Of a stretch of DNA of 64,000 bases, positions 21,480 through 32,600 are shown in pieces. The stretch comes from Blasia pusilla. Lineage: Eukaryota > Marchantiophyta > Marchantiopsida > Blasiales. The notes under the pieces were generated by a model, which saw nothing but the letters and a program-made list of their open reading frames with translations, searched no databases and was not told the origin of the DNA. Numbering within the stretch: position 1 is the first letter of the stretch; each line of letters starts with the position of its first letter. Location: contig CM114271.1 of assembly GCA_050084515.1 (NCBI GenBank), forward strand, positions 34,286,001-34,350,000. Reading direction: 5' to 3'. Both the position numbers and the translations under genes were made by a program.

Positions 21480-24400
21480 AGTACCCAAAGCCTGCCACCA
21501 GTCTTTCTGGAGAGGGGGGGGAAACACCCAGATGTGCGCATGGATCTCGGTAGAAAATGGTTTCCAGGCTTCGGTGATTGCTTGCTTTGCTCAGTGGAGG
21601 AAAAATATGCTCTGGATCACTATCGAGGTCGATAGGACGGTCCGAGCCGCCGAGATGGCAGCGGAATACTGGTGATGTCGATTTCTTAATCGGGCTTCCA
21701 AAATCTTCCATGTTTTGAATTCTCATAGAGCGCGACACACCCACGCGAATCCAATTCAAGCTTGCGAAGGCGTCACAAATGCGTCCAGAGCCCATATGAG
21801 GGGAATAAATGCGAGAAAGCTTTCTCCTTTTGAAGAACACTCGCGGCAAAATAGTAACTGCCACTCCGAACTTCCACAGCTTTGTAAAAACCTTTGGAGT
21901 CCAGATCTCTTGCTGAATGGACTACAAGAGTAGAACCCAAATCAGGACTTAGACATTCCACTGTTGCCACGATTTTGATGGCCACTATATTCTTCACACG
22001 ACAGACTTGTACGTGTCTTGCGGGTGTACTTACAAAAACAACACCGCTGAGTCTCTGGAAGGCAGTATCAGTGTTTGGGAGATCACCAGTGAACCATTTG
22101 AAATGCAAGGTTGAACTCGACCACTTCCTTTTGCATAGAACCAGTGGTAGGCTTCACATCAGAGCTTTCTGAATATGACGATGTAATGCGGATGAGCCTA
22201 TCTCCAGTTGTTTCAAGTGGATGGACCAAGACCAAAATACTGGATAGCCTGCATGATCCCTGCTGCACATCTATGATCTGCTCTGAGTATATTATCTTTA
22301 ACGTCGAGAGCATCATACCACTGAACGAGCTCCTCCATTCCATTGCCGACCTGGGAGACGCATAAAATGCCATAACATCAAACCTGAGTTATCGAGTGTG
22401 AGACCTTTGACCAGCCTCGCAACTTTCTCAAAAACCCCGGGGGATGATGAGAAAGATCATCCTGGTTGCACACAAAGGAATCCTTGCGGAATTCCAGGCA
22501 GATCCAGATCGTCATTCACACGTTTGACTGTTGAAAGCCACTCTGTCCAATTTCAACAGAGTTTGATAACTGGTCCAAGCGAAACTTGGACTTGCTTGGC
22601 CAAGCATCAGCTCATACGTCTGCATGACCACATGATCAGTGCCCTAGCTTGGTGAAGGAAAAACACTCCACATCACCATCACACAGACCCATACAAAGAA
22701 CCCCCGAAGAAATTAGCCCCTAAGATCCACTGTTGAATCTCTGGTAGGTACAGACTGAAGTAGCTGCTGCAAGCAAACCACGATAAAACTAGCTCACAAA
22801 ATCGATCAGCTGGAAATTCATCTTCAAATACTTTCGGCCTATCTTGTATTGGGCCATCACGGTCCGTAAGTGATCGGTGGATTCAGAGGCGAGACATGGA
22901 CACTTACAATAACTCCCTTCACACCTTCGACACTGAAAAGCTCGATGTCATTCCCAGAATCTCCACACACCAACGTTGTCTTCGGTGCCAACTCTCTATC
23001 CTCCATCTGCCCCAGCAGATAAACAAGAGCTTCACCTTTCCCGGCTCTTTCGGGCAGCAAATCCAACGCATGGCTTCCACTATATATCAGCTTCACCTTC
23101 AACTGCTTGCCCCCACAAGATTCCCACCGTCTCCCATGGTATTATCAGGACAAAATCTTTTACATCTGATGAAGTCCCAAAGTTTTGTTCCCTCGTTTAG
23201 CACAACAAGCCCTCATGAACTTAAAACCATCTTCTCAACCTTAACCCGGTACCCCTTCATTCGATGGCAAGAATGTCTTGGCTACCTCAGAAGTCTAAAA
23301 ATCTCGAGCATCACTCAGAGTCACCAGGGTGGTCGAAACGCCCTCGCGTCAACGTCTGAGAACCGAGACCACACGCTAGAAAATATGCCAGTCCTATCCT
23401 ATCAGGAGCTGAAGAGACCAGTGCGTGGAAATTTCTGAAGCAGAATGACACATACCCCGACGTCCCGCAATCGGCTGGAGAGCTGTGCCATTATCTCCTC
23501 TGCAACATCCGCCTCCACAAAGAAGCTGACCTTGTGAGGGCGCTGTTCAGAGTCCTCCTGTCTTGGCTCCAAACAACGTGAATACATCAGATGTTTCCTC
23601 TGTGAGATTGTCTCACACTCACTCTATGCGGAACGATTTCAAGAACTGAAAGCCCAAATGACACTTCATGATCCGGAAAAGTTTAGAATTACAAGCCTGA
23701 AAACGAAGGGCTGGAAACTTCTGGGCCTCTTCCACTACCACATCACGATTCCATCCCTCGTCTAGAAACTCCTCCCACCCAACGTCGGGCTCCAAGGATG
23801 GACCGTAAAGTATCTCCGTCCCAACAGAGAAAATGCCCACATTTGGGGTCAAAAGGGGCACCTGTTTTCGAAGCTCTTGGTACTTCTTGGGAGAACGGCC
23901 ACTGGAGAAAACTAACACGGAATTATGGGCATAGTCTGCTGCCCACAGGGCGTTGAACCCCACCAGAGCCAAATTCTCGGGGTCCTCGTGATCGACCTGC
24001 AAACAGCGGTTCCTTCAGTACCAACACACTGGCCCAATGCCTCGGCACAATCTCGTGGGATTATAATCACTCAAAACGAAATTTCCTTCCATAGACTCGA
24101 AGATCACTCGCACAGGCCCGGTTTCGGGAGTTTAGGACGTTTGTGGACGAAGAACAGGAGCAATTCAATTGCGAGTCCGGTGCTATCGTTTGTTTACACG
24201 ATGGCATGAATTCAAAGTCTGCCACAGTAGTGTCTTCCACAAGCATTCAACTCGTCGTTGAAAATTGGACCTCTACTCCGTCGTTTCCATAATTCCTTTG
24301 TAGTGTCCAATGCCATTACAAACCAGCGCGTATGTTTGTGATCCCAGCTGCACCACATTGTCACCTGAATAGTTTCTCAATCACATATATCACCCCGACA

Positions 24401-24782
24401 CTGAAGAGCTCCCCTGTGAGGGGCTTCGTTTAAGACACATCCCACATACCATGGTGAAGTCCAAATCAGAGACAATCATAAGGTTGATTTTCTCCGTCGC
24501 AGGAACCACTTGGTGAATTGCTGAGGCAGCGCATGCTCGGACGGACCCAGATTGCGCACCCTGTTGGCTCTTCGGAATGCGGCCATAGCCCTTTCGACAT
24601 ACATTAGAAGAGCCTGTTGATCGGAAGGAAATCTTGACCGCTGCTTTCGATTGCGCCCCGAGTGCACACACTCGCACTGGTTGAATCAGGACCGAGCTCT
24701 CGTAAATCGCGTCATTCGCAAGGATCGAGAGCCCGAGGACGGTGGAGACGCGGGCGATAGAATCCTGACGAGTGAGCATCAT
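21480..24782 (-). CDS. SPP: Sucrose-6-phosphate phosphatase, C-terminal part disturbed
   Basis: This HAD-family enzyme removes phosphate from sucrose-6-phosphate, the last step of sucrose synthesis. Exons: 24450-24782, 23697-23996, 23456-23557, 22908-23102, then 22350 down to 22034. The first four are in phase 0. Seen motifs: HAD motif I in [10 protein letters not shown], motif II in VFSSGRSP, the RPHKVSFFV segment, LLPERAGKG, and motif IV CGDSGND. The fifth exon gives EELVQWYDA and [17 protein letters not shown], typical of SPP. Then either a 58-bp intron (22169-22226, weak donor) or a frame change leads to EVVEFNLAF, and a one-base shift near 22105 leads to [19 protein letters not shown], ending at donor 22034. 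Beyond that, only weak likeness to the C-terminal domain is seen, with stops, near a G run at 21515. The first 95 or so residues ([14 protein letters not shown]...) are extra compared with usual SPP starts. The identity is sure; whether the gene works is not. Confidence 0.85.
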
Positions 24783-27029
24783 TGTAGTCCTGTGCGCGCG
24801 CTGATATGGCGAGTCTGCAATCTTATGTCCCTCCCAACTGAGAGGTGTCTAGTCTCCGTATTTACACACTACGTGCCTTCCTCGCGATCGTGTGGATTGC
24901 TCAATGAACGAAAACTCGTCAGAGCTAGACACGATTTCTCCTCCGAAGAGCGGCAAAGAAGGTATGCGCATGCGCACCCGCAGCAAAGTATATCTCGAAG
25001 TCTACTGCGAAAGCTTTTCTCCACATGGCAAAAGCCGCACACTAGAGTTTCGACTGTGCTGCATATCGCAAAATCTACACCGGAGTGCAAAACGTAACAA
25101 ACTCATAGAATCATAGCCGATCGCAAATAGTTTGAAAGATTCTTCGACGCACCAAGAGCGTCATTCTAAGAGTAATCTTCCGGTAGTGGTGCTATGATGG
25201 AGGGGCACCCCCATCGCGCTCATACCCACCAACTGTCAAATCCTCATTCGGCCTTCAATCTCTCAATCCCCCTCTCTCGAGTGTACTCTCTTCCTGTCTC
25301 TTAACTTGACTCCTTCCTTCAAGACTTTGATTATTAGTCGTTTAAAAATACATGCGTTTGATTAGTTTGGTGAGGAGTCCTCAAAGCACAGCTGTCAACA
25401 GGATAGATAAGCTGCTCGTGTTAGAAATGATGGGTCATTATCCAAAATCGGAGAACTATAAATATGAGAAATCGAAGCTTTACATACATGGGGAGGGCCT
25501 AAGTAAGGTGTCTCATGATTAATGTGATTAAATATTTGTATTATTTCTAGTCCCGGGTGAAAATCATCCCGGGAATCATGGCAGCTGGGATCATTAATTA
25601 ACAGTTCATTTAATTATGTGTTATATATCATGTCAATTTAATGGACACATGTCAACATCTCAAATCCCATCTTCTTTTGATTTTGATTATAAATGGAGGA
25701 TGGGTTTAGAGAATCCTCCTCTTAGAGAACCCTATGTACACCTACAGGACACATGTCAACAGGACACATGGAAGGTAGAAGTAAATTTTATTTTTTAATT
25801 TCAAGACATCAATGTGAGGGCTTTATTACCTTTTCTTGTCATGGTAAAAAAAGTCCTCCAATAGCTATCAGGCTACTCAAGACAACTAGGTCGAGAAGAT
25901 TACAGTCGATCAGACATGCCCTCCCCTCCGTTTGTTTCATATTTCCTTCGCAGGGCGTGTGGCTCGCGCACGGGTATCTTCCTAGTCCAAAGTTGCACGA
26001 ATAACTTTAGGACTACTCACCTAAGGTTTGATCTAGGGTTACGGAAATATGTAGTATCTGTTACAAACAAAACCCTTTTCCTCGACTGGACTTTTAATGA
26101 ATTCTTTTGTACAGTCGTGTTAGACAAGCTAAAACAAATGAAAGTTTCTAGAAGAAACTTTCATTTTCATTTCTCGACGATGGAAGAAGCAGAGATTATT
26201 TACTGGTTTTCTGTACTATTAGTGTGACTAGTAGAGAGCTTCTAGAAATCCTACTTAACTACTACCATTCAACTCACTTCAAGTAGTCCTGAAGTGTCTA
26301 GGATGCCCTCAACGTGCACATTTCTCGTCATGGCTAAGCGGTTTGGTGACTTCTGTGATGGGTGCAAAACTTTTGCTGCCAACCATATCCCACGCAACTG
26401 AAGAGAGTGCAACGATCTACCAAATCTACAGATACCGTCCACGATCCTATTGATTAACAGTGCACTATTTAGGGATCCAGGAGAGAGATCAACTGCTCCT
26501 TGGGAAAATCTACATCCAAATTCGTGCTCAGGACAATTCAACACAGTTCCAGGAAGTTACGTAATAAGGTCTTACAGGAGTTACCCGAAAATGCAGCAAT
26601 CAGAGGAGTAGCTGTGCGGTGGGCTACTGAAGCCCGCGATACTCGATCGGATATGCCGCAGCGACAACAAAGCTGGAGAAGTGGAGAGGAGGAGACGCGC
26701 GGTACAATACAACACACCCCTGAGAGGAGCGTGATTAACAAATATGAATAGATGCACAACATTTGGCAAAAGGAGAGTGGATATATTGTCTGTCAGAGGT
26801 TTGATGATGATGCACATCATTCCACGGCACCCCTCACGAAAGCTTTATTGAGGATCTAATGTCCCCATTTGAACAATTACAAGTGGCAAAATTGGCTACT
26901 CAACATAAATTGGATCTGCTCACAAATTTCCAAGGTACAGTGGCCAGTTGTGGCCAGACAACATACAGAACACTACATACCAGAATACAGCTTTCAGATG
27001 AAACCTTTAAAAGATTAACCAAACAGCAC
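24783..27029. other. Spacer between SPP and BASS2, no gene seen
   Basis: It includes the SPP upstream region and, to the right, the BASS2 3' flank. AT-rich near 25320-25870. A short-loop inverted repeat lies at 26136-26166. A short direct repeat of AACAGGACACATG type occurs near 25744-25770. Confidence 0.4.
26136..26166. repeat. 14-bp inverted repeat with 3-base loop
   Basis: AAATGAAAGTTTCT (26136-26149) is exactly inverted at 26153-26166 around AGA. Confidence 0.9.
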
Positions 27030-30000
27030 TTATTCCTTGAAGTCATCCTTATCACCATCGGGGATAGGTTGGTTTCTCCAAAAGACAGCTAACGCACTTC
27101 CACCGAGCTGTACAAACATCCAACATCCAAGATTTGTATTCAGTTCGCTGCTGCACGTTAGCGAGCTGGCTAGAATCAAGTGTTACTTTGACAAAAGGCT
27201 GTCAAAAATCTTTCTGTGGAGATCCTGATCTTTACCCAAGCATGGACGATTAATTATGCACCAATTTGCTTTTTTCAGTTTAGAGTTACTCACCGCCATA
27301 CAGACAACACTGACAGCAGACGGCACCGCCACCAGCGGATTGCTAAAGTGCTTTTGTGCCAACAAAAAACCTAGAGCTGAACTCTGCAAAATTTTCAACC
27401 ACCAAAACAAATTCAGACATAGTTTTTGGTGAGCCTAAAGGACCCGAAAAAAGGAGAAACAGACAAGATCCTCTCTCAATACATTGTTAAAGACAGTATC
27501 ACTGCTTGGATGGCTATTTAGAGAGGTCAAATCAACCAGATAGCTTCTGCTTTATACTTGACCTTACACTTAAATTCCAGAATCCTACTACAGAAGGCAA
27601 TATGAAGTTCACTTGCCTGCATGCCACACTCGATTGCAATTGTCCGACATGTAGTCTCTCCAAAATTACAGAATTTGGAGAGGAAGTAACCCAGGGCAAA
27701 AGCAGCAGCATGTAATATTGCTACTGGCAAGATCAACTGACCCCCTTGAGCTACTAGTACCTCCGAAACTTGTCCAATCTGTGATAAATTCCTCCACAAT
27801 TACTTAAAACGATTGATGACACAAATACATACACATAACACAAATAAAGGCGATTCAAAGGCACATTAGAGGGGATAAAGCTTGAGCAGTTAAGAGATTG
27901 ATGATAACTTACAGGGCTAGCACAAAGTAGGGTTGTCAAAACAACACCCACTAAGGGAGTGATGACAATGATCTTCTCAGTGAACTTAGGGAAGTACTCG
28001 TGTGCCAGTACTGCATTCAACCCAAGAGTCTTAAGAGACTGGCCATAGTTCATCCTCACCACTAAAACAAGCAAATGCACACAACAAAGCAAGGCATGCA
28101 TACACATCAATTCCTTACTAGCACATCCAAGAACCATCCTGCACAGCACAAGAAAGAAGACTCTTTGTGAAAGGGAAAAGTGATACAGACCTCCAATGAT
28201 GGTGGGCAGGAGAACCACCTGGAATGTACTCAACGCCAAACCCTGCAATTTCAACCATGGACAACAGCAGTCACCACCTGCCTATGATGTATGAGATATG
28301 TCCTTCAGTGATGTAGATATACACTTAGGTAGCATGGCTAGACCGTCTGCATATCACACATGGGACCTTCAACGAGGATTGATGCATGGACAGCTCACAA
28401 GGGAAACTCACCACAGCATCAACAGGCACCAACTGCCCAGCCAAAAGCTTGGTCAGGAGCGGGGTCATTACAATTGCACCAATGGTAGAGGCACTGTGAA
28501 ACAGGGAGATACAAACAACTCCACATTAGCTACATCAGCATCAAGGAAAAGCGCTCACAATGAAAAATGAAGTCATAATGAATGAGCGTATGAGGGCCCT
28601 CTGTTAAGACCTTCCCACAACCATCATACAAACTTTGTTCACAGAGTCTTTCAGAATGGAAGACTCCCACACCATCTGCACGGCCAGCACTTAAAGAGAT
28701 ACTTACGTGGTCATGAGGACTGACAGAGCAACATTTCCTTTCGAAATATAGGTCGCCACATTTGAGGCTTGGCCTCCTGGGCAACACGAAACCAGGATAA
28801 GACCTGTGGCTAGTGGAGCTGATAATTTCAAACCCTGCAAAAACAACGAATTTCAAGTTCAATGAGAGACATCCGACAACAAAGGCAGCCTGCTCACTCT
28901 AACATACCTTACTGTCCTGTGAATCGAAGGTTCTGGTGCAGCAAATAAATTTACTCATAGGTCACGAAAACAATGACGGGACTAACTAAGTTAAACCCAC
29001 TCCAAAATGAGTGGCACTAGAACAACTAACTCACAACTGCGGTACACTCTGCAATAGAAAGCAAGTGATAAAAAAACTCACCAGTGCAATGAGGAAACCC
29101 AGTACAGGTTTCACCATATACTGAGCAAGGAATCCAACACCAACCTGCATTCAGAAGACCACACAAAGGTCACAAACTTAAAGGATGTTGCCAACAAGCA
29201 CTCTTCTTTTGAGCAATTAAGAGAAATCCATCAAGCCAACAAAACCATCAGGACATATATGACAGAAGAGCCTCAATTACTTATCAATTTAAAATGTACG
29301 CACGATCATTGCATGGTATTAGCACACTTTCAAGATCTTACCGTCCATGGATTTCTCAGACACCTTCTAAAATCATCAAAGGTCAGTGTTAGTCCCATAG
29401 AGAGCATGAGAAAACCCAGGGCAACTGTGAACAAATCAGTCTGCAACCAAGTCACCTGCACACCAAATCCAAGACTTTCAAGTGAACACACTGATACAAT
29501 GCAGATTGCACTTGATTTGCTACTAGAGTGAACTTCGACTTGACTAGATGGTTCAGCAAAGCCTTCTACAGTGCAATTTGAATTGCAATCAAAACTAAGA
29601 GTAAAGATTGCAAAATCGTGGATCTTACAGCAGATGGCTTGTATATGCCAATAAGTGTTCCAAGAATGACCTGCAATCGTTACAGCCCCCACAGATACCA
29701 GAGTCAGTCCAACTCAGTGACATCTCCTGACTTGCTTGGTCAAAGACTTGATTCTTGGAGAAAATGAAGTGGTTGTTATGAATACGTAGGACACTTGGCA
29801 GCTTCTCCGACTATAATTTGGACAGAGGATGATTAGACACTCACCCAAACAGGGAACATCGTAGTCAGCAGTTCCACAAATTTTTCAAATCCACTAAGCT
29901 GTTTCCCTTCACCTCCAGTAGGGACGTCTCCTGCCACGCTAGCTTCAGCCCTACAGACAATTTTCCCCCTGCACACAAACATCACCATTAAAAAACACCT

Positions 30001-30686
30001 CACAGCGTGGGAGATCCGCAGAAACCAGCTCTTACGTCTAAAGCTGTCAAATCCAACTGGGCAGAATGATTAGTTTCCTTTCACCAATCGATACTTGAAT
30101 AACAGCACACTTGAAGGTCATCAAGTGAATTGCTGGTGTCCGGGATACATCGCACGAACTTGAGAGCGATCACCTACAATAAGTGCAAGTGCAGCTGCTG
30201 GCGTCTTCTGGAACTCCGACGAATCCCAGCAGATTTCAATTTTCCAAACTCATGACAAGATCATTCAGAAGCTTTTGCTTAGTAGAGCGAAAGTACCTTG
30301 GAGAGATCGGCAACAACGGAGAAAAATTGAACTGTTTGGCATTGTTACCACCGAGAGCAGAGCATACATTGAGCCCTTGGTTCTTCGGGATACTCCTTCT
30401 GCACAAACCTGTTTACAGAAATGGTGAACCACGAAGATCAGAACACAGATCTCTCCTGAGCTGATTTTTTGCAGTGGGATTTTTTCCAGAACGCAGAACG
30501 AGGGAATACCGACGCCGACGTGCGCGAATCGAGACACGAGAGCAACTAGTTGCAGACAGTTTGATTGGATAAAGCGGAAAGGTATGGTTCTGTGAAGCCT
30601 TTCCCACACATTGAGCTGGGAAAATCTGGCGGAAATTCAGGGCCTCTGATCCTCAGTGTAGCAGCTGGAAATTTGAACGAGGCCAT
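27030..30686 (-). CDS. BASS2: Plastid sodium:pyruvate cotransporter, BASS2 type
   Basis: BASS2 proteins bring pyruvate into plastids with Na+ across the inner envelope. Exons for the mature protein follow with matching phases: 29845-29968, 29629-29670, 29342-29455, 29082-29144, 28707-28834, 28412-28493, 28191-28242, 27913-28010, 27617-27778, 27294-27383 and 27030-27107, ending in TAA. Marker segments: [93 protein letters not shown] and a C-terminal KDDFKE. A transit-peptide exon at 30297-30398 ([15 protein letters not shown]) joins the first listed exon in phase. The likely start is ATG at 30686 ([20 protein letters not shown]), typical of plastid targeting; the splice from this first exon to 30398 is uncertain. 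The intron after 27617 begins GCAAGT rather than GT. Confidence 0.92.
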
Positions 30687-30689
30687 CAC

Positions 30690-32600
30690 TCATGGAAACA
30701 AGAGAATCTGCAAGTAAGACTCTGTCCAGTATCACCACGGGTAGCTACACTCCCGTACCGGATGATGAACTTCACGAATCACTGAAAGAGAAGCACCGGC
30801 GGACGATGAACTGCAGACAAATAACTGCTGTAACACTGCGGGACGAACTCGCGGCGGTAATAGTTTTGCATGTCAAAAAATCGTACACTACAACTCAGCT
30901 CACAAGCAGCTCCACTTCGACGGAACTCTAAGCTCGGCGAATTACGACAAAAACGCCGGCACCAATACAGCAATAGTACGATCAAATTAAGCGACTGGCC
31001 ATGCGTCATCTTGTTCCACTCACAGGGCCGCCTTCACCACCCTCAACCTCATAACTCAAGACACCCGCCCCAATGTGTGGGTTTCTCCCCTACCCTGGAC
31101 ACTGCCACTGATATGCTCGCGCAACGACTAATCCGGCAGCAATACGCACACAGAAGTCGACGGGTTTGAGCGCAGTGATACGGAAGCCCGAAAAAGGAAA
31201 AGCAGTAAATCAATTCCCATTTTTTTTGAGCAAGAGAATGGACCACCGAGCTAAGTACAGTGGGAAGCACCAGCAGGTAGAAGGGTCGCATGTCCCAATG
31301 CATAGGAGCGCCTGGAAGCCCCCAACGCACGCTGCTGTGGCAAGCCCACGAGACTGGGGGCGCCAACCCAGGCTGATATGGTGGTAGCCATGGTCCTCTC
31401 TTCTCTCTCCTTCCGTCACAACGTCGTGATGCTCCCTCCCCACTCGCGCGCGCAGAAGGCAACTCCCTGAACTCCTCCCCGCCACAAACACTCACACCGC
31501 TCGCTTACCACCGCAAGCAGCCCCCGCCCGTCGTCACCCGCACAGGACCCGAATTTCCAGCGTCCGCACAACGCACTGCCACGCGAGGACGACGAGAATT
31601 CTCAGCGTAAGGATCGACGCACAGCTGAGCCAGCCACCCAGCCAGCGCGCGAGCAAGCGAGGCAGCGAGCGGCCGATTCGGCGATCGAATGCGCAGCCCC
31701 GACCAATACTGCTGCTTCCCCGCTACTCCTCTACTTCGATCGCGCAGAGACGTCGAGGAAGGAAGGACGTGAGGCAGGAACCTGTACAGTCCTGTGGGAG
31801 CGCGCATCGGCAAAATGTTCCTCGGAGCTGCGGGATCTCGGTAAGAGCGGCCGCAGCCGGAGAAGGACGCCGATATGCCCAACCAACAACCGGAAGGCAA
31901 CAAACGACGTCGTCGGCAGAACGGCGAGCTCTACACAACCGACGAGACGCTACTGCGACTACAGTAGCAGTAGTACAGGAGGACTACAGTACAGAAATGG
32001 GCTCCCCCATGGCGTATGATGCGTGGCAGATGTCCTCATACATCTGCCATGCATGCATGCATGCGCCCCACCCTCTCTCAGTTCTCATTCGCGAGCACCC
32101 CCTCCATCCATCCATCCATGCCTCCATCAGAACCCTATGCCCGCTGGACGGCTACCTCACGAGGTCCCGTCTCCTCCCGGCGAACGGTGATCACAGACCG
32201 TGGATGCTGATCTCATGGTCTGTATGCTACTATGGCTTGGGTTACGGGTACAGTCCGTCCTCCGCCGCTCCATACGTCCTTTATGGGGGGGAATCAATTG
32301 AGGCAACAAAAGTTCATCCTACGCAGGCAGGAAAGGAAAAAGTGGACCATACACGCACAATCTCGACTACAGTACCGGACTACCATATTCCATTGTTTCT
32401 TTATGTTGGCGGAAATTTTTGGGGAAGAACTTTCTTTATCTGTGCTACTGTAGCCTGCTACTATGAGGGCTACTGGATGCCCTAGTAACCCTAGATCGGA
32501 CTCCCCGAGGTTGGGTTACGGTGAACGGCAGTAACCCAAACGGTCGCCGACGAAGGTAATCTCGGGTGAAGAGTAATAATTACCGTGGGGTACTTGTAAT
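30690..32600. promoter_or_regulatory. BASS2 upstream region, GC-richer, no gene accepted
   Basis: Upstream of the minus-strand BASS2 start. It holds CATGCATG-type runs (32047-32064), which resemble plant RY elements, and a CCAT repeat near 32105-32120. Long open frames occur on both strands but cross simple repeats and lack any family likeness. Confidence 0.4.

Noticed and set aside
31769-32485. 238-codon plus-strand open frame upstream of BASS2
   Set aside because: Begins at a non-ATG codon, crosses CATG and CCAT simple repeats, has no domain-like composition and lies where the BASS2 promoter is expected.
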